Program-made: the position numbers and the translations under genes | Notes under the pieces: generated by a model | Told to the model about the DNA's origin: nothing | The model's database searches: none | What the model saw: the letters and a program-made list of their open reading frames with translations, nothing else | Shown here: positions 26,895-35,413 of the stretch, in pieces | Layout: every line of letters starts with the position of its first letter | How positions within the stretch are numbered: position 1 is the first letter of the stretch | Assembly (NCBI RefSeq): GCF_030527935.1 | Contig: NZ_JAUMZV010000007.1 | Coordinates: 1-64,000 of the forward strand | DNA from: Kingella sp. (in: b-proteobacteria) | GTDB taxonomy: Bacteria > Pseudomonadota > Gammaproteobacteria > Burkholderiales > Neisseriaceae | DNA length: 64,000 nucleotides | Direction: 5' to 3'

Positions 26895-26986
26895 GATTTT
26901 CCCTTTGTTGGAGCAGCCTGAAAGTGTTGGCTAGGGCGATTGTAGCGCAATTTGTGGTTTTCAGGCTGCCTTTGTTGCGCGGTTTA

Positions 26987-27147
26987 GGGGCTGCTGACAA
27001 TCAACATTTTGGCGACTTTTACGCCCTAAAACGGCATCTGCTGCGTTAAAAATACTCGCCTATGGACGGCATAGGCTCGCATTTTTTCCTTGTATCTACC
27101 ATTTTCTGACGGAAAATCCGCTGCAAAAATTGAATGTCAATAGCCCC
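26987..27147. mobile_element. Family-C MITE-like element (161 bp)
   Basis: The ends GGGGCTGCTGACAATCAA and TTGAATGTCAATAGCCCC are inverted repeats with three mismatches. TA stands on both sides. Inside are CCCTAAAA, GCGTTAAAAATACTCGCC and CTTGTAT blocks that echo the interior of family A, so the two may share ancestry. With DUS copies it fills the 26895-27305 gap. Confidence 0.6.
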
Positions 27148-27177
27148 TAGGCAGCCTGAAAATTTTGTTTGCCTACT

Positions 27178-27203
27178 CTTGAAAACCAAAAAACGCCCCT
27201 TAT
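27178..27203 (+). promoter_or_regulatory. Heat-shock (RpoH) promoter candidate for dnaK
   Basis: CTTGAAA, 11 bases, then CCCCTTAT: close to the sigma-32 pattern CTTGAAA-N11-16-CCCCATNT. It lies about 100 bases before the dnaK start, beside a DUS. Confidence 0.5.
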
Positions 27204-27305
27204 CTAGCAAGCCATCAAGGCGCGGCGATGGCTTTCAGGCAGCCTGAAAAGGCAGTTTATCCCGCGCACCATTTATTTTTAATTGCATTTAAGGAGCAAA
27301 CAAAC

Positions 27306-29231
27306 ATGGCAAAAGTAATCGGTATTGATTTAGGCACGACCAACTCATGCGTGGCTATTTCCGAAAACGGTCAAACCAAAGTGATTGAAAACGCAGAAGG
27401 CGCGCGCACCACGCCTTCCGTGGTTGCTTATTTGGACGGCGGCGAAATCTTGGTGGGCGCGCCCGCTAAACGCCAAGCCGTAACCAACGCCAAAAACACC
27501 ATTTATGCGGCAAAACGCTTGATTGGTCATAAATTTAGCGATACAGAAGTGCAACGCGACATTGAAACCATGCCGTTTGAAATCATCAAAGCCGACAACG
27601 GCGACGCATGGGTGAAAGCGCAAGGCAAAGAATTGTCTCCGCCACAAATCTCCGCCGAAGTGTTGCGTAAAATGAAAGAAGCCGCCGAAGCGTATTTGGG
27701 CGAAAAAGTAACCGAAGCCGTGGTAACCGTGCCCGCCTACTTCAACGACAGCCAACGCCAAGCCACCAAAGACGCAGGTCGCATCGCGGGCTTGGACGTA
27801 AAACGCATCATCAACGAGCCTACCGCAGCCGCATTGGCGTTTGGCATGGACAAAGGCAGCAAGGGCGACCGCAAAATCGCCGTGTATGACTTGGGTGGCG
27901 GCACATTTGATATTTCCATTATTGAAATTGCCGATGTGGACGGTGACAAACAATTTGAAGTATTGGCGACCAACGGCGACACTTTCTTGGGCGGCGAAGA
28001 CTTTGACCAACGCATTATTGACCACATCATCGTCGAGTTCAAAAAAGAGCAAGGCATTGATTTGAAAAACGATGTAATGGCATTGCAACGCTTAAAAGAA
28101 GCGGCAGAAAAAGCCAAAATTGAATTGTCCAGCGGGCAACAAACCGAAATCAACCTGCCTTATATCACCATGGACGCAACCGGCCCGAAACACTTGGCGA
28201 TGAAACTTACCCGCGCCAAATTTGAAGGCTTGGTGGAAGATTTGGTAGCGCGTTCTATTGAGCCGTGCAAAATCGCGTTGAAAGACGCAGGTTTGAGCGC
28301 GAGCGATATTGATGACGTGATTTTGGTGGGTGGTCAAACCCGTATGCCGAAAGTGCAAGAAGCCGTTAAAGACTTCTTTGGCAAAGAACCACGCAAAGAC
28401 GTGAACCCTGATGAAGCGGTTGCCGTGGGCGCGGCGATTCAAGGCGAAGTGTTGGGTGGCGGTCGCGCAGACGTGCTGTTGCTGGACGTTACTCCATTGT
28501 CGCTGGGCATTGAAACCATGGGCGGCGTGATGACCAAACTCATCAACAAAAACACGACTATCCCCACCAAAGCATCGCAAGTATTCTCTACGGCGGAAGA
28601 CAACCAACCTGCGGTAACCATTCATGTGTTGCAAGGCGAACGTGAACGTGCGTCTGCTAACAAATCGCTAGGGCAATTTAACTTGGGTGACATCGCGCCT
28701 GCGCCACGCGGTATGCCGCAAATTGAAGTTACTTTTGATATTGACGCGAACGGCATTTTGCACGTTTCTGCCAAAGACAAAGGCACAGGCAAGGCGGCAA
28801 ACATCACCATTCAAGGTTCTTCTGGTTTGAGCGAGGAGGAAATTGAGCGCATGGTGAAAGATGCGGAAGCGAATGCGGAAGAGGATAAAAAACTGCATGA
28901 GCTGGTGCAAAGCCGCAACCATGCGGAAGCGTTAATCCATTCTGTGAACAAATCGTTGAGCGAACACGGCGATAAGCTGGACGCGGCGGATAAAGAGAAA
29001 ATTGAAGCGGCGGTGAAAGCGGCGGAAGAAGCGGTGAAAGGCGACGATAAAGCGGAAATTGAAGCCAAAGCGGAAGCCTTGGGCGAAGCCAGCCAAAAAT
29101 TGGGCGAAATTGTGTATGCCCAAGCACAGGCGGAAGCGGAAAAAGGCGCGGCAAGCGGCGCGGCTGCATCGGATAAGAAAGATGATGATGTGGTGGACGC
29201 GGATTTCCAAGAAGTGAAAGATGAGAAGTAA
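27306..29231 (+). CDS. dnaK: Chaperone protein DnaK (Hsp70)
   Basis: A 641-residue Hsp70, folding and protecting proteins with DnaJ and GrpE. The ATPase domain starts MAKVIGIDLGTTNSC and includes DLGGGTFDISI and ILVGGQTRMPKVQ; the substrate domain holds the LLLDVTPLSLGIETMGG linker, and the acidic tail ends DVVDADFQEVKDEK. The start follows AAGGAGCAAACAAAC. The extra 26 open codons upstream are DUS DNA. No DUS lies inside. grpE and dnaJ are not in the window. Confidence 0.98.
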   Translation: MAKVIGIDLGTTNSCVAISENGQTKVIENAEGARTTPSVVAYLDGGEILVGAPAKRQAVTNAKNTIYAAKRLIGHKFSDTEVQRDIETMPFEIIKADNGDAWVKAQGKELSPPQISAEVLRKMKEAAEAYLGEKVTEAVVTVPAYFNDSQRQATKDAGRIAGLDVKRIINEPTAAALAFGMDKGSKGDRKIAVYDLGGGTFDISIIEIADVDGDKQFEVLATNGDTFLGGEDFDQRIIDHIIVEFKKEQGIDLKNDVMALQRLKEAAEKAKIELSSGQQTEINLPYITMDATGPKHLAMKLTRAKFEGLVEDLVARSIEPCKIALKDAGLSASDIDDVILVGGQTRMPKVQEAVKDFFGKEPRKDVNPDEAVAVGAAIQGEVLGGGRADVLLLDVTPLSLGIETMGGVMTKLINKNTTIPTKASQVFSTAEDNQPAVTIHVLQGERERASANKSLGQFNLGDIAPAPRGMPQIEVTFDIDANGILHVSAKDKGTGKAANITIQGSSGLSEEEIERMVKDAEANAEEDKKLHELVQSRNHAEALIHSVNKSLSEHGDKLDAADKEKIEAAVKAAEEAVKGDDKAEIEAKAEALGEASQKLGEIVYAQAQAEAEKGAASGAAASDKKDDDVVDADFQEVKDEK

Positions 29232-29253
29232 TCGCTGATTAGTGGATAGTGTG

Positions 29254-29296
29254 GCAGCCTGAAAATGTGTAATAAGCGTTTTCAGGCTGCTTTTTT
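29254..29296 (+). terminator. Terminator after dnaK
   Basis: GCAGCCTGAAAA pairs with TTTTCAGGCTGC and is followed by six T residues. A second DUS pair follows at about 29312-29345. Confidence 0.75.
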
Positions 29297-29387
29297 GCTT
29301 GAATAATATTGAAGGCAGCCTGAAACGATGATTTTCAGGCTGCCTTTGGCGCGTGTTCAAATGCAGCCTGAAAACGCATACATCGCC

Positions 29388-30491
29388 CTACTGCCCTACG
29401 CCCAATTTCTCTTTCTCCGCTGGTGTCAGCCATTTTTCACGTTGTGATTGCAGCAGGGTAAGCAGGTTGGCAAGTTCGCTGCGGATGTTCAGGCTCATCC
29501 ACACGAAGCCTTGGGTTTCAAAGGGCAGCTTGGCGGCGATGGTGCGGATTTGGTCTTCTTCGGGGAATTGGATGCTGATGGGCTGTCGCCATTCGCCTTT
29601 GAGCAGCTTGGATGCGCGGTGTAGGTCGTGTTGCAGGGTGGCGAAGTGGCGGCTGAGCAGCTGTTCGTCTTCAACGCTTAGGCGGGCTTTGGGCAGCTTG
29701 GGCACGGTGGCGAGCATAAGGTTGATGCTGCTGACGATGTTGCGCTGGCTTTGTTGGATGCTGTCTAGCAGGGCAAGGTTGATTTTGCTTTCATGGGCGG
29801 TGGGGGCGAGCAGGCTGCGAGATTTGACCAGCCGCACGTTCAGGCTGCGTTGTTCTAGCCATAGGGCGGCTTGGGTTTCTTCGGATAGGGCTTTGTGTAT
29901 GGTAATCAGCGAGAATTGGTGGGCGCAGGTGGCGAGATTGTCGGAGAGTAAAAATCGCCATGTGAGCATGGATTTGATGGAGATGAGCATGGAGGCAATC
30001 AACACAATCACCACGCCGATGATGACGTTTATTGCGCGGACGATGCCTGCGTGTAGCCAGTCGTTGCTCACATTGCCCAGCAGCATCGTCATGGTCAGCC
30101 CTGCGAGCATGGCGGCGTAGCCATAGTTGCCGAGCGTGTGCCAGCCGCTGATGCCGCTGACGATGGCGATGATGATGAAATAGAGCGGGTTGTTGTGCAG
30201 CATATTGTGGTTGAGCCAAATGAGCGCGATGCCGATTGCCATGCCCAGCACCGTGCCGATGGTGCGCTCGTAGGCTTTACTGTTGATTGCGCCTTGATAG
30301 GGCACGCTGCCGAGCAGCACGAATACGGTCATGGCAATCCACTCGCCGTGTTCAATGTTGCCCAAATGGGCGATGAGAATGGCGCACACCACGGCAAGCG
30401 ATAGGCGGATGGCGTGCATGGCGCGGTGGTGTTGATAGCGTTTATAGGGGTTGAACCATTCTTTGAACCAGTTGGATAGACGATGGGGCAT
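29388..30491 (-). CDS. FUSC-family inner-membrane protein
   Basis: A 367-residue protein of the fusaric acid resistance / YccS superfamily. About six transmembrane helices lie in residues 28-185, with the GEWIAMTVFVLLGSVPYQGA and ERTIGTVLGMAIGIAL motifs typical of the family. A cytoplasmic helical half follows. It probably exports aromatic or amphipathic compounds; the substrate is unknown. It is transcribed away from orn, with a DUS between the two starts. Confidence 0.8.
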   Translation of the reverse strand: MPHRLSNWFKEWFNPYKRYQHHRAMHAIRLSLAVVCAILIAHLGNIEHGEWIAMTVFVLLGSVPYQGAINSKAYERTIGTVLGMAIGIALIWLNHNMLHNNPLYFIIIAIVSGISGWHTLGNYGYAAMLAGLTMTMLLGNVSNDWLHAGIVRAINVIIGVVIVLIASMLISIKSMLTWRFLLSDNLATCAHQFSLITIHKALSEETQAALWLEQRSLNVRLVKSRSLLAPTAHESKINLALLDSIQQSQRNIVSSINLMLATVPKLPKARLSVEDEQLLSRHFATLQHDLHRASKLLKGEWRQPISIQFPEEDQIRTIAAKLPFETQGFVWMSLNIRSELANLLTLLQSQREKWLTPAEKEKLGVGQ

Positions 30492-30519
30492 GATAGGCAG
30501 CCTGAAAAAGGGAATGGCG

Positions 30520-30525
30520 TATAAT
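30520..30525 (+). promoter_or_regulatory. -10 element of orn
   Basis: A perfect TATAAT lies 34 bases before the orn start. No good -35 is visible at the right distance; the sequence there is a DUS. Confidence 0.45.
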
Positions 30526-30558
30526 AGCGCGTTTTGTGTAGCAGAAAGTAGTCAATCA

Positions 30559-31131
30559 ATGAAAGACCAAAACAATCTTTGCTGGCTGGATATGGAAATG
30601 ACGGGGCTGAACCCCGAAACAGACAAGATTATTGAAGTGGCGATGATTATCACGGATAAAGATTTGAACGTGCTGGCGCAATCGGAAGTGTTTGCCATCC
30701 ATCAAAGCGATGAGATTATGGACAACATGGACGAATGGTGCACCACCACGCACGCGCGCACGGGCTTAACCGCGCGGGTGAAAGCATCGCACTACACCGA
30801 AGCGGATGTGGAGCAAAAGCTGCTGGATTTTATGAGCGCGTGGCTGCCCGCCAACGCCACGCCGATGTGCGGCAACACCATTCATCAAGACCGCCGCTTT
30901 ATGGTGAAATATATGCCGCGCTTGGAAGCGTTTTTCCACTATCGCAATTTGGATGTGTCCACGCTGAAAGAATTGGCGCGGCGTTGGCATCCTGCGGTGT
31001 ATAAAGGCGTGGTAAAAAAAGGTTCGCACAAGGCGTTGGACGATATTTTGGAAAGCATAGACGAGCTGAAATATTACCGCGACACCTTTTTAAGGCTGCC
31101 TGAAAACGCATCCCAGCCCGCCGCTGAGTAG
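30559..31131 (+). CDS. orn: Oligoribonuclease
   Basis: A 190-residue DEDDh 3'-5' exonuclease that destroys 2-5-nt RNAs, including pGpG. Exo I is LDMEMTGLNPETD, and HQDRRFMVKYMP and HKALDDILESIDELKYYR give the remaining acidic and histidine residues. The ATG at 30559 matches family starts. A partial DUS encodes FLRLPENA in the last residues. It is followed eight bases later by ubiC. Confidence 0.96.
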   Translation: MKDQNNLCWLDMEMTGLNPETDKIIEVAMIITDKDLNVLAQSEVFAIHQSDEIMDNMDEWCTTTHARTGLTARVKASHYTEADVEQKLLDFMSAWLPANATPMCGNTIHQDRRFMVKYMPRLEAFFHYRNLDVSTLKELARRWHPAVYKGVVKKGSHKALDDILESIDELKYYRDTFLRLPENASQPAAE

Positions 31132-31138
31132 CCCGCGC

Positions 31139-31588
31139 ATGATAACGTGGCACATCGATTTGCCTGCCAGCCCCATCGCCCGCGATTTGGCAACGGCGCA
31201 ATCGCTCACGGCGGCGTTGTCGCAACGGGGCAATTTTGCCGTGCAACTGGATGAGCTGGGCGAAACGCAGGGCGGCGCAGGCGTTTTCAGGCTGCATCAA
31301 CGGCAATTTGCGCGGCGCGTTACGCTGCTGCTGGATGGCGTGGCGGTGGTGCAGGCGCAAAGCGTGTGCGCGTTGGATTCGGCTTGGCGCGAGTGGCTGG
31401 ATTGCGGCACAACGCCGCTAGGGCAGATACTGTTTTCAGGCTGCCTACCGCTCACGCGCAGCCCCTTGCAGTTTGCGCTTGCGCCGCCGTATGTGCTGGC
31501 GCGGCGGTCATCGTTTGATTACCACGGCGATAGGCTGGATTTGGTGGAAGGGTTTTTGCTTGCGGCGGCGGGGATTAAAGCAGCCTGA
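31139..31588 (+). CDS. ubiC: Chorismate--pyruvate lyase
   Basis: A 149-residue enzyme making 4-hydroxybenzoate from chorismate, the first ubiquinone step. The ARRVTLLLDGVAVVQAQSV strand, GTTPLGQILFSG and LARRSSFDYHGDRLDLVEGFL match UbiC; E. coli UbiC has 165 residues, so this is slightly short at the N-terminus. Two DUS copies encode VFRLHQRQ and FSGCLPLTR. ubiD lies 28 kb away. It sits right behind orn and may share its transcript. Confidence 0.85.
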   Translation: MITWHIDLPASPIARDLATAQSLTAALSQRGNFAVQLDELGETQGGAGVFRLHQRQFARRVTLLLDGVAVVQAQSVCALDSAWREWLDCGTTPLGQILFSGCLPLTRSPLQFALAPPYVLARRSSFDYHGDRLDLVEGFLLAAAGIKAA

Positions 31589-31595
31589 AGCTTTA

Positions 31596-31899
31596 GGACC
31601 TGTATTCACTATTTTCAGGTAGTGTCCTAAAAAGTATGCTGCACTGCTGTTCCTTCCCCCGCTGGCGGGAGAGAGAACAGATTGCGGAGTTTTTACCCAA
31701 TACTGCTTGCTATCAACCATAATCAAGTCAGCATACTTTTTAGGACACCACCCTATTTTCATAGGCATCTTTCATGCCCTAAAAACGCGGCTGCCGCGTT
31801 AAAAATGCTCGCAAGGTGTTCAACCTTGCTGCGCTTTTTGCCTTGTATTCGCGCTTTTATGTCATAAAATCTACCTATGAAAATAGTGAATACAGGTTC
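31596..31899. mobile_element. Family-A MITE, copy 3, split by a nested family-B element
   Basis: A family-A unit flanked by TTA (31593-31595 and 31900-31902). Its total length of 304 bp equals 160 bp of A plus a 135-bp B element plus a 9-bp duplication (CTATTTTCA at 31609-31617 and 31753-31761). The family-A insertion is therefore the older event. No gene lies in 31589-32079. Confidence 0.88.
31618..31752. mobile_element. Family-B MITE, nested copy (135 bp)
   Basis: The terminal repeats are GGTAGTGTCCTAAAAAGTAT continuing GCTG, and its near-complement ending GGACACCACC. The interior has a CCCCCGCTGGCGGG hairpin and no ORF. It is flanked by the 9-bp repeat CTATTTTCA inside a family-A copy. 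Confidence 0.88.
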
Positions 31900-31913
31900 T
31901 TAAACCATCCACA

Positions 31914-31950
31914 AAAAAACCTGTATCCCACCAGAGATACAGGTTTTCCA
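31914..31950 (-). terminator. Terminator region downstream of znuA
   Basis: On the minus strand AAAACCTGTATC pairs with GATACAGGTTT, followed by seven T residues. It lies about 130 bases beyond the znuA stop. Confidence 0.65.
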
Positions 31951-32079
31951 TTTTCAGGCTGCCTATTGCGTTTCATCCTCTATACGGTTCAACTGCCAGA
32001 CAAAATAGTCAAACCGCTCTCCTGTTTGTGTAGATTCACAACAAGGCAGCCTGAAAAAGCAGTGGGCAAGGTGGCGCGG

Positions 32080-33021
32080 TCACTTCATCGCCCCTGCCAT
32101 TGTTTTCACGTTGTAGCGGAACATATCGGCATAGGTTTTGGCGGGCGCGCCTTTGGAGAGCGCGTCCGAATACAACACGCCGCCCACTTTTGCGCCTGTT
32201 TCCTGCGCGATGCGTTGCACCATGCGCCCGTCTTTGATGTTTTCGGTGAACACGGCTTTCACGCCTTGCTGTTTAATCTGGCGAATAATCGCGGCAACGG
32301 TTTTTGCCGAAGTCTCGCCCTCGGTGCTCACGCCCTGCGGCGCAAGAAAGGTGATGCCGTAGCGTTTTGCCATGTAGTTAAACGCATCGTGCCCTGTGAG
32401 CACTTTGCGCTTGTCGCGCGGGATGGCGTTGAACTGCTGGCGGGCGTAGCCATCCAGTTTCACCAATTCGCCTGAATAATTTTTAAACCGCGCTTGGTAA
32501 TAGCTCGCACCTGCGGGGTCTGCTTTAATCAGGGCTTTGGCAACGTTTTCGGCGTATTTTTGCATCAACACGGGGTCACTCCACACATGGGGGTCAAATT
32601 CGCCATGGTCGTGGTGATGATGCTCTGCATGGTCGTGGTCATGTTCATCGTGGTCGTGGTGATGATGCGCGTGTTCTTCTTCGGCTTTCAGTGGCGTGAT
32701 GCCTTGCGTGGCTTCGGCGTAGGGCACATGGCTTTGTTTTACCGCGCGCAGCACTTCGCCGCTTTCCAAGCCCAAGCCGTTAAGCAGCACCAATTTTGCG
32801 GCGGCAATTTTTTTCACATCGCCGCTGGATAGCTGATAGGCGTGCGCGTCTTGGTCTGCGCCCACCAAGCTGGTTACTTGCACGCGATCGCCGCCAATTT
32901 GCTGGGCAACGTCGCCCAAAATGCTAAAACTGGTTACTACGGGCAAAGCGTCTGCCCAAAGGCAGCCTGAAAAGGTTAAAGCCACAGCTAAAACGGTGGA
33001 TTTGAGTGTGCGATGGGGCAT
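32080..33021 (-). CDS. znuA: Zinc ABC transporter substrate-binding protein
   Basis: A 313-residue periplasmic binding protein of the ZnuA/cluster-9 family. A signal peptide covers about residues 1-23; part of it (FSGCLWA) is encoded by a DUS. VVTSFSILGDVAQQIGGDRV opens the mature fold. A charged loop near 120-150 holds about 20 histidines alternating with D and E, the zinc-scavenging loop of ZnuA. It delivers zinc to ZnuB/ZnuC, encoded 26 kb away. The start at 33021 has an AAGGAGAAC ribosome site; longer reading is upstream DNA. A Zur-box candidate lies 72 bases upstream. Confidence 0.93.
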   Translation of the reverse strand: MPHRTLKSTVLAVALTFSGCLWADALPVVTSFSILGDVAQQIGGDRVQVTSLVGADQDAHAYQLSSGDVKKIAAAKLVLLNGLGLESGEVLRAVKQSHVPYAEATQGITPLKAEEEHAHHHHDHDEHDHDHAEHHHHDHGEFDPHVWSDPVLMQKYAENVAKALIKADPAGASYYQARFKNYSGELVKLDGYARQQFNAIPRDKRKVLTGHDAFNYMAKRYGITFLAPQGVSTEGETSAKTVAAIIRQIKQQGVKAVFTENIKDGRMVQRIAQETGAKVGGVLYSDALSKGAPAKTYADMFRYNVKTMAGAMK

Positions 33022-33092
33022 GGTGTGTTCTCCTTGTGTAAATATGTAGCTGGTGGTTAAGACAAAACGGCGGCGATTATACACGGATTTTG

Positions 33093-33107
33093 TGTTATGG
33101 TATTACA
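33093..33107 (-). promoter_or_regulatory. Zur-box candidate upstream of znuA
   Basis: TGTTATGGTATTACA matches the neisserial Zur consensus TGTTAT-N3-ATAACA with one mismatch. It lies in the promoter region of znuA. The remaining 33022-33402 interval holds a DUS pair (33221-33257), half a dRS3 (33275-33290) and the miaA -10. Confidence 0.6.
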
Positions 33108-33369
33108 TTGTTTTAAACGACTGATGCGTAAGCAAAAATTGGTATGGCGCGATAAACGGTGCAGGCGCAAAGCCATACGGCAGGTTGATTGTTCACGCTG
33201 TTTTATTGCGCCACACCGCGTTTCAGGCTGCCTATTTGCACCCAAAGGCAGCCTGAAAAACAAAAAATACCATCATTTCTGCGCGGGAATGACGATAGTT
33301 GGGCAGATTGGGGGGCTTTGCAAAGGTTTCAGGCTGTCCATCCATCCCCCAAGGCAGCCTGAAAGCCCG

Positions 33370-33375
33370 TATAAT
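33370..33375 (+). promoter_or_regulatory. -10 element of miaA
   Basis: TATAAT directly after a DUS, 27 bases before the miaA start. No clear -35 is seen. Confidence 0.4.
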
Positions 33376-33402
33376 CCGCCCCCTTTTGTTTACGCCACCA
33401 TC

Positions 33403-34356
33403 ATGCCCCATCCCAAAGCCTTTGCCATACTTGGCGCAACCGCCAGCGGCAAAACCGCCCTAGCCCTTGCCATCGCGCAACAATTTCCCTGCGAAATCAT
33501 CAGTCTAGACAGCGCATTGGTGTACCGCGACATGAACATCGGCACCGCCAAGCCCAGCGCAGCCGAGCTGGCCGCCGTGCCGCATCATCTGATTGACATC
33601 ATCAGCCCGATGGACGCATACAGCGCGGCGGATTTTGTGCGCGATTGCACACGGCTGGTAAACGAAATCCACGCCCGCCAACGCCTGCCGCTGATTGTCG
33701 GCGGCACAATGATGTATTACCACGCGCTCACGCAAGGCTTAAACGACCTGCCCGAAGCCAGCCCCGCCATCCGCGCTCAGCTTCAAGCCACCAAAGCCGA
33801 ACACGGATTAGCCTTTTTATACAACGAATTGCAACGGCTAGACCCCGCCACCGCCGCCCGCTTGAAGCCCAACGACAGCCAGCGCATAGAACGCGCGCTA
33901 GAAATCCACCAGCTTACAGGCAAGCCGATGAGCCAACATCTTGCCGAATCTGCCACCGCCGCCGCGCCGCTCAATCTGCACACGCTCGCGCTGCTTCCCA
34001 GCGACCGCAGCCTACTGCACGCGCAAATCAACCAACGCTTTAACCAAATGATTGAACACGGTTTTTTAGACGAAGTGCGCCAATTGCGGCAACGCTATCC
34101 CGCGCTGCACCCCGATATGCCATCCATGCGCTGCGTGGGCTACCGCCAAGCGTGGCAACATTTAGACGGCGCAACCGACTTTGCCCAATTTGTCGCGCAA
34201 GGGCAAGCCGCCACGCGCCAGCTTGCCAAACGCCAGCTTACATGGCTGCGCAAAATCCCCGCCGATAGCGTGTTAGACCCGTTTGCCAGCGGGTATCACA
34301 CCGCCGCGATTGCTGCTGTGCAACGGCATTTTAGCTTCGCTCCGCAGGCTGCCTAA
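33403..34356 (+). CDS. miaA: tRNA dimethylallyltransferase
   Basis: A 317-residue enzyme adding an isopentenyl group to A37 of tRNAs reading UNN codons. The P-loop GATASGKTALA lies at the N-terminus, followed by SLDSALVYRDMNIGTAKP, the IVGGTMMY motif, and RCVGYRQAW and RQLAKRQLTWLR near the end. The ATG at 33403 begins the family-like protein; about 100 open codons before it translate repeat DNA. hfq does not follow; an RDD gene does. Confidence 0.95.
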   Translation: MPHPKAFAILGATASGKTALALAIAQQFPCEIISLDSALVYRDMNIGTAKPSAAELAAVPHHLIDIISPMDAYSAADFVRDCTRLVNEIHARQRLPLIVGGTMMYYHALTQGLNDLPEASPAIRAQLQATKAEHGLAFLYNELQRLDPATAARLKPNDSQRIERALEIHQLTGKPMSQHLAESATAAAPLNLHTLALLPSDRSLLHAQINQRFNQMIEHGFLDEVRQLRQRYPALHPDMPSMRCVGYRQAWQHLDGATDFAQFVAQGQAATRQLAKRQLTWLRKIPADSVLDPFASGYHTAAIAAVQRHFSFAPQAA

Positions 34357-34375
34357 TCCATCCCATCACGCCAAA

Positions 34376-34429
34376 GGCAGCCTGAAAAAGGGGAGAACGA
34401 CCATTCTCTTATCCCATTTTCAGGCTGCC
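34376..34429. terminator. DUS pair after miaA
   Basis: An inverted DUS pair with an inner stem (GGGGAGAA...TTCTCTTATCCC) between miaA and the RDD gene. Confidence 0.5.
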
Positions 34430-34451
34430 TTACCCCACCACAGGACACCCC

Positions 34452-34970
34452 ATGCGCCCCATTGCCCCGCTTAAACGCCGCTGCGCCGCCTTGCTGTATG
34501 AAAGCCTGCTGATTGGCTCGGTAACCATACTCGCAGGCATCGCCGCAGGCATTATCAACACCGCCATAACCCGCAACGCGCCCGCGCTTACCCCCGCCAT
34601 CCCGCTGCTGACCAGTCTCGTTTTTCTGCTGGCATGGTGGCAATATTTTCGCCTGAACTGGCAGCGCGAAGGGCAAACGCTGCCGATGCGCGTGTGGCAA
34701 ATTGGCTTAATCAACCTTGCAGGCAGCCGTCCCAACAAAAAGCAGCTCTTTATCCGCTTCGCATGGGCGTGCGTGCTGCTGGTGTTTCTCCCGCTGCTTG
34801 CCTACGCCGCTTTGCAACAACTTGGCTGGCACGGCAAAAACGCCGCCACCGCCGCGCTGTTTTGGTGGATATTGCCGTGGGGCTTTGCCCTGTTTAATCC
34901 GCGTAAACAGTTTTTGTATGACTGGCTGGCAGGGACGGAATTGATTGATTTGCGGCAGGTGGGCGAGTGA
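34452..34970 (+). CDS. RDD family membrane protein
   Basis: A 172-residue inner-membrane protein of the RDD family with about four hydrophobic segments. It starts KRRCAALLYESLLIGSV, an RDD-type opening with E replacing the usual D. QTLPMRVWQIGLIN and LFNPRKQFLYDWLAGTELID are the conserved later motifs. The family is linked to ion or osmolyte transport, without a firm role. A DUS pair terminator follows. Confidence 0.82.
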   Translation: MRPIAPLKRRCAALLYESLLIGSVTILAGIAAGIINTAITRNAPALTPAIPLLTSLVFLLAWWQYFRLNWQREGQTLPMRVWQIGLINLAGSRPNKKQLFIRFAWACVLLVFLPLLAYAALQQLGWHGKNAATAALFWWILPWGFALFNPRKQFLYDWLAGTELIDLRQVGE

Positions 34971-34990
34971 GCGGGCGTTGTAAACATAAA

Positions 34991-35042
34991 AAAAGGCAGC
35001 CTGAAAACTGAAAACGCATTCAACACATTTTCAGGCTGCCTT
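34991..35042. terminator. DUS pair between RDD and bolA-like genes
   Basis: GGCAGCCTGAAAA pairs with TTTTCAGGCTGCC, preceded by A residues and followed by TTA. It separates the convergent genes at 34970 and 35058. Confidence 0.65.
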
Positions 35043-35057
35043 ATTATGTTCACAGGC

Positions 35058-35303
35058 TTACTGCTTCGCCGCCCATTCCGCAGGCGTTGCCGCCACGGTG
35101 ATAGACAGCGCGTGCAATTCATTGCTCGCCAGCTTTTCCGCCAAGCCGTCTTTAATCAAACGATGTCGCGCCAATCGCGCCTTGCCTTCAAACGAAGCCG
35201 ATACAATCTTGGCAAAAAAATGATGCCCGTCGCCTTCCACTTCAATCAATTCGCAAGGGGTAACTTGGGCAATCAGCTCTTTAACTTGTTCTGGAAACAA
35301 CAT
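35058..35303 (-). CDS. BolA/IbaG family protein
   Basis: An 81-residue BolA-fold protein closest in pattern to IbaG. VEGDGHHFFAKIVSASFEGKAR carries the conserved GDGxHF motif, RHRLIKDGLAEKLASNELHALSI is the helix-turn-helix-like part, and PAEWA closes it. These proteins pair with monothiol glutaredoxins in iron handling or acid response. The ATG at 35303 follows AAGGATTAAA. The neisserial partner genes are not next to it. Confidence 0.88.
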   Translation of the reverse strand: MLFPEQVKELIAQVTPCELIEVEGDGHHFFAKIVSASFEGKARLARHRLIKDGLAEKLASNELHALSITVAATPAEWAAKQ

Positions 35304-35413
35304 TTTAATCCTTAGTGGTGTGTGAAAAACGCGCGATTTTAGCACAATCAACAAATATTTCAGGCTGCCTTTGTTCCATCGCATAGGCAGCCTGAAACAC
35401 AAGAAATGCCGTC

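Noticed and set aside
32959..32972. ZnuA as a lipoprotein (FSGC)
   Set aside because: The cysteine is encoded by a DUS and the preceding residues do not fit the lipobox (Leu at -3); an ordinary signal peptide is likelier.
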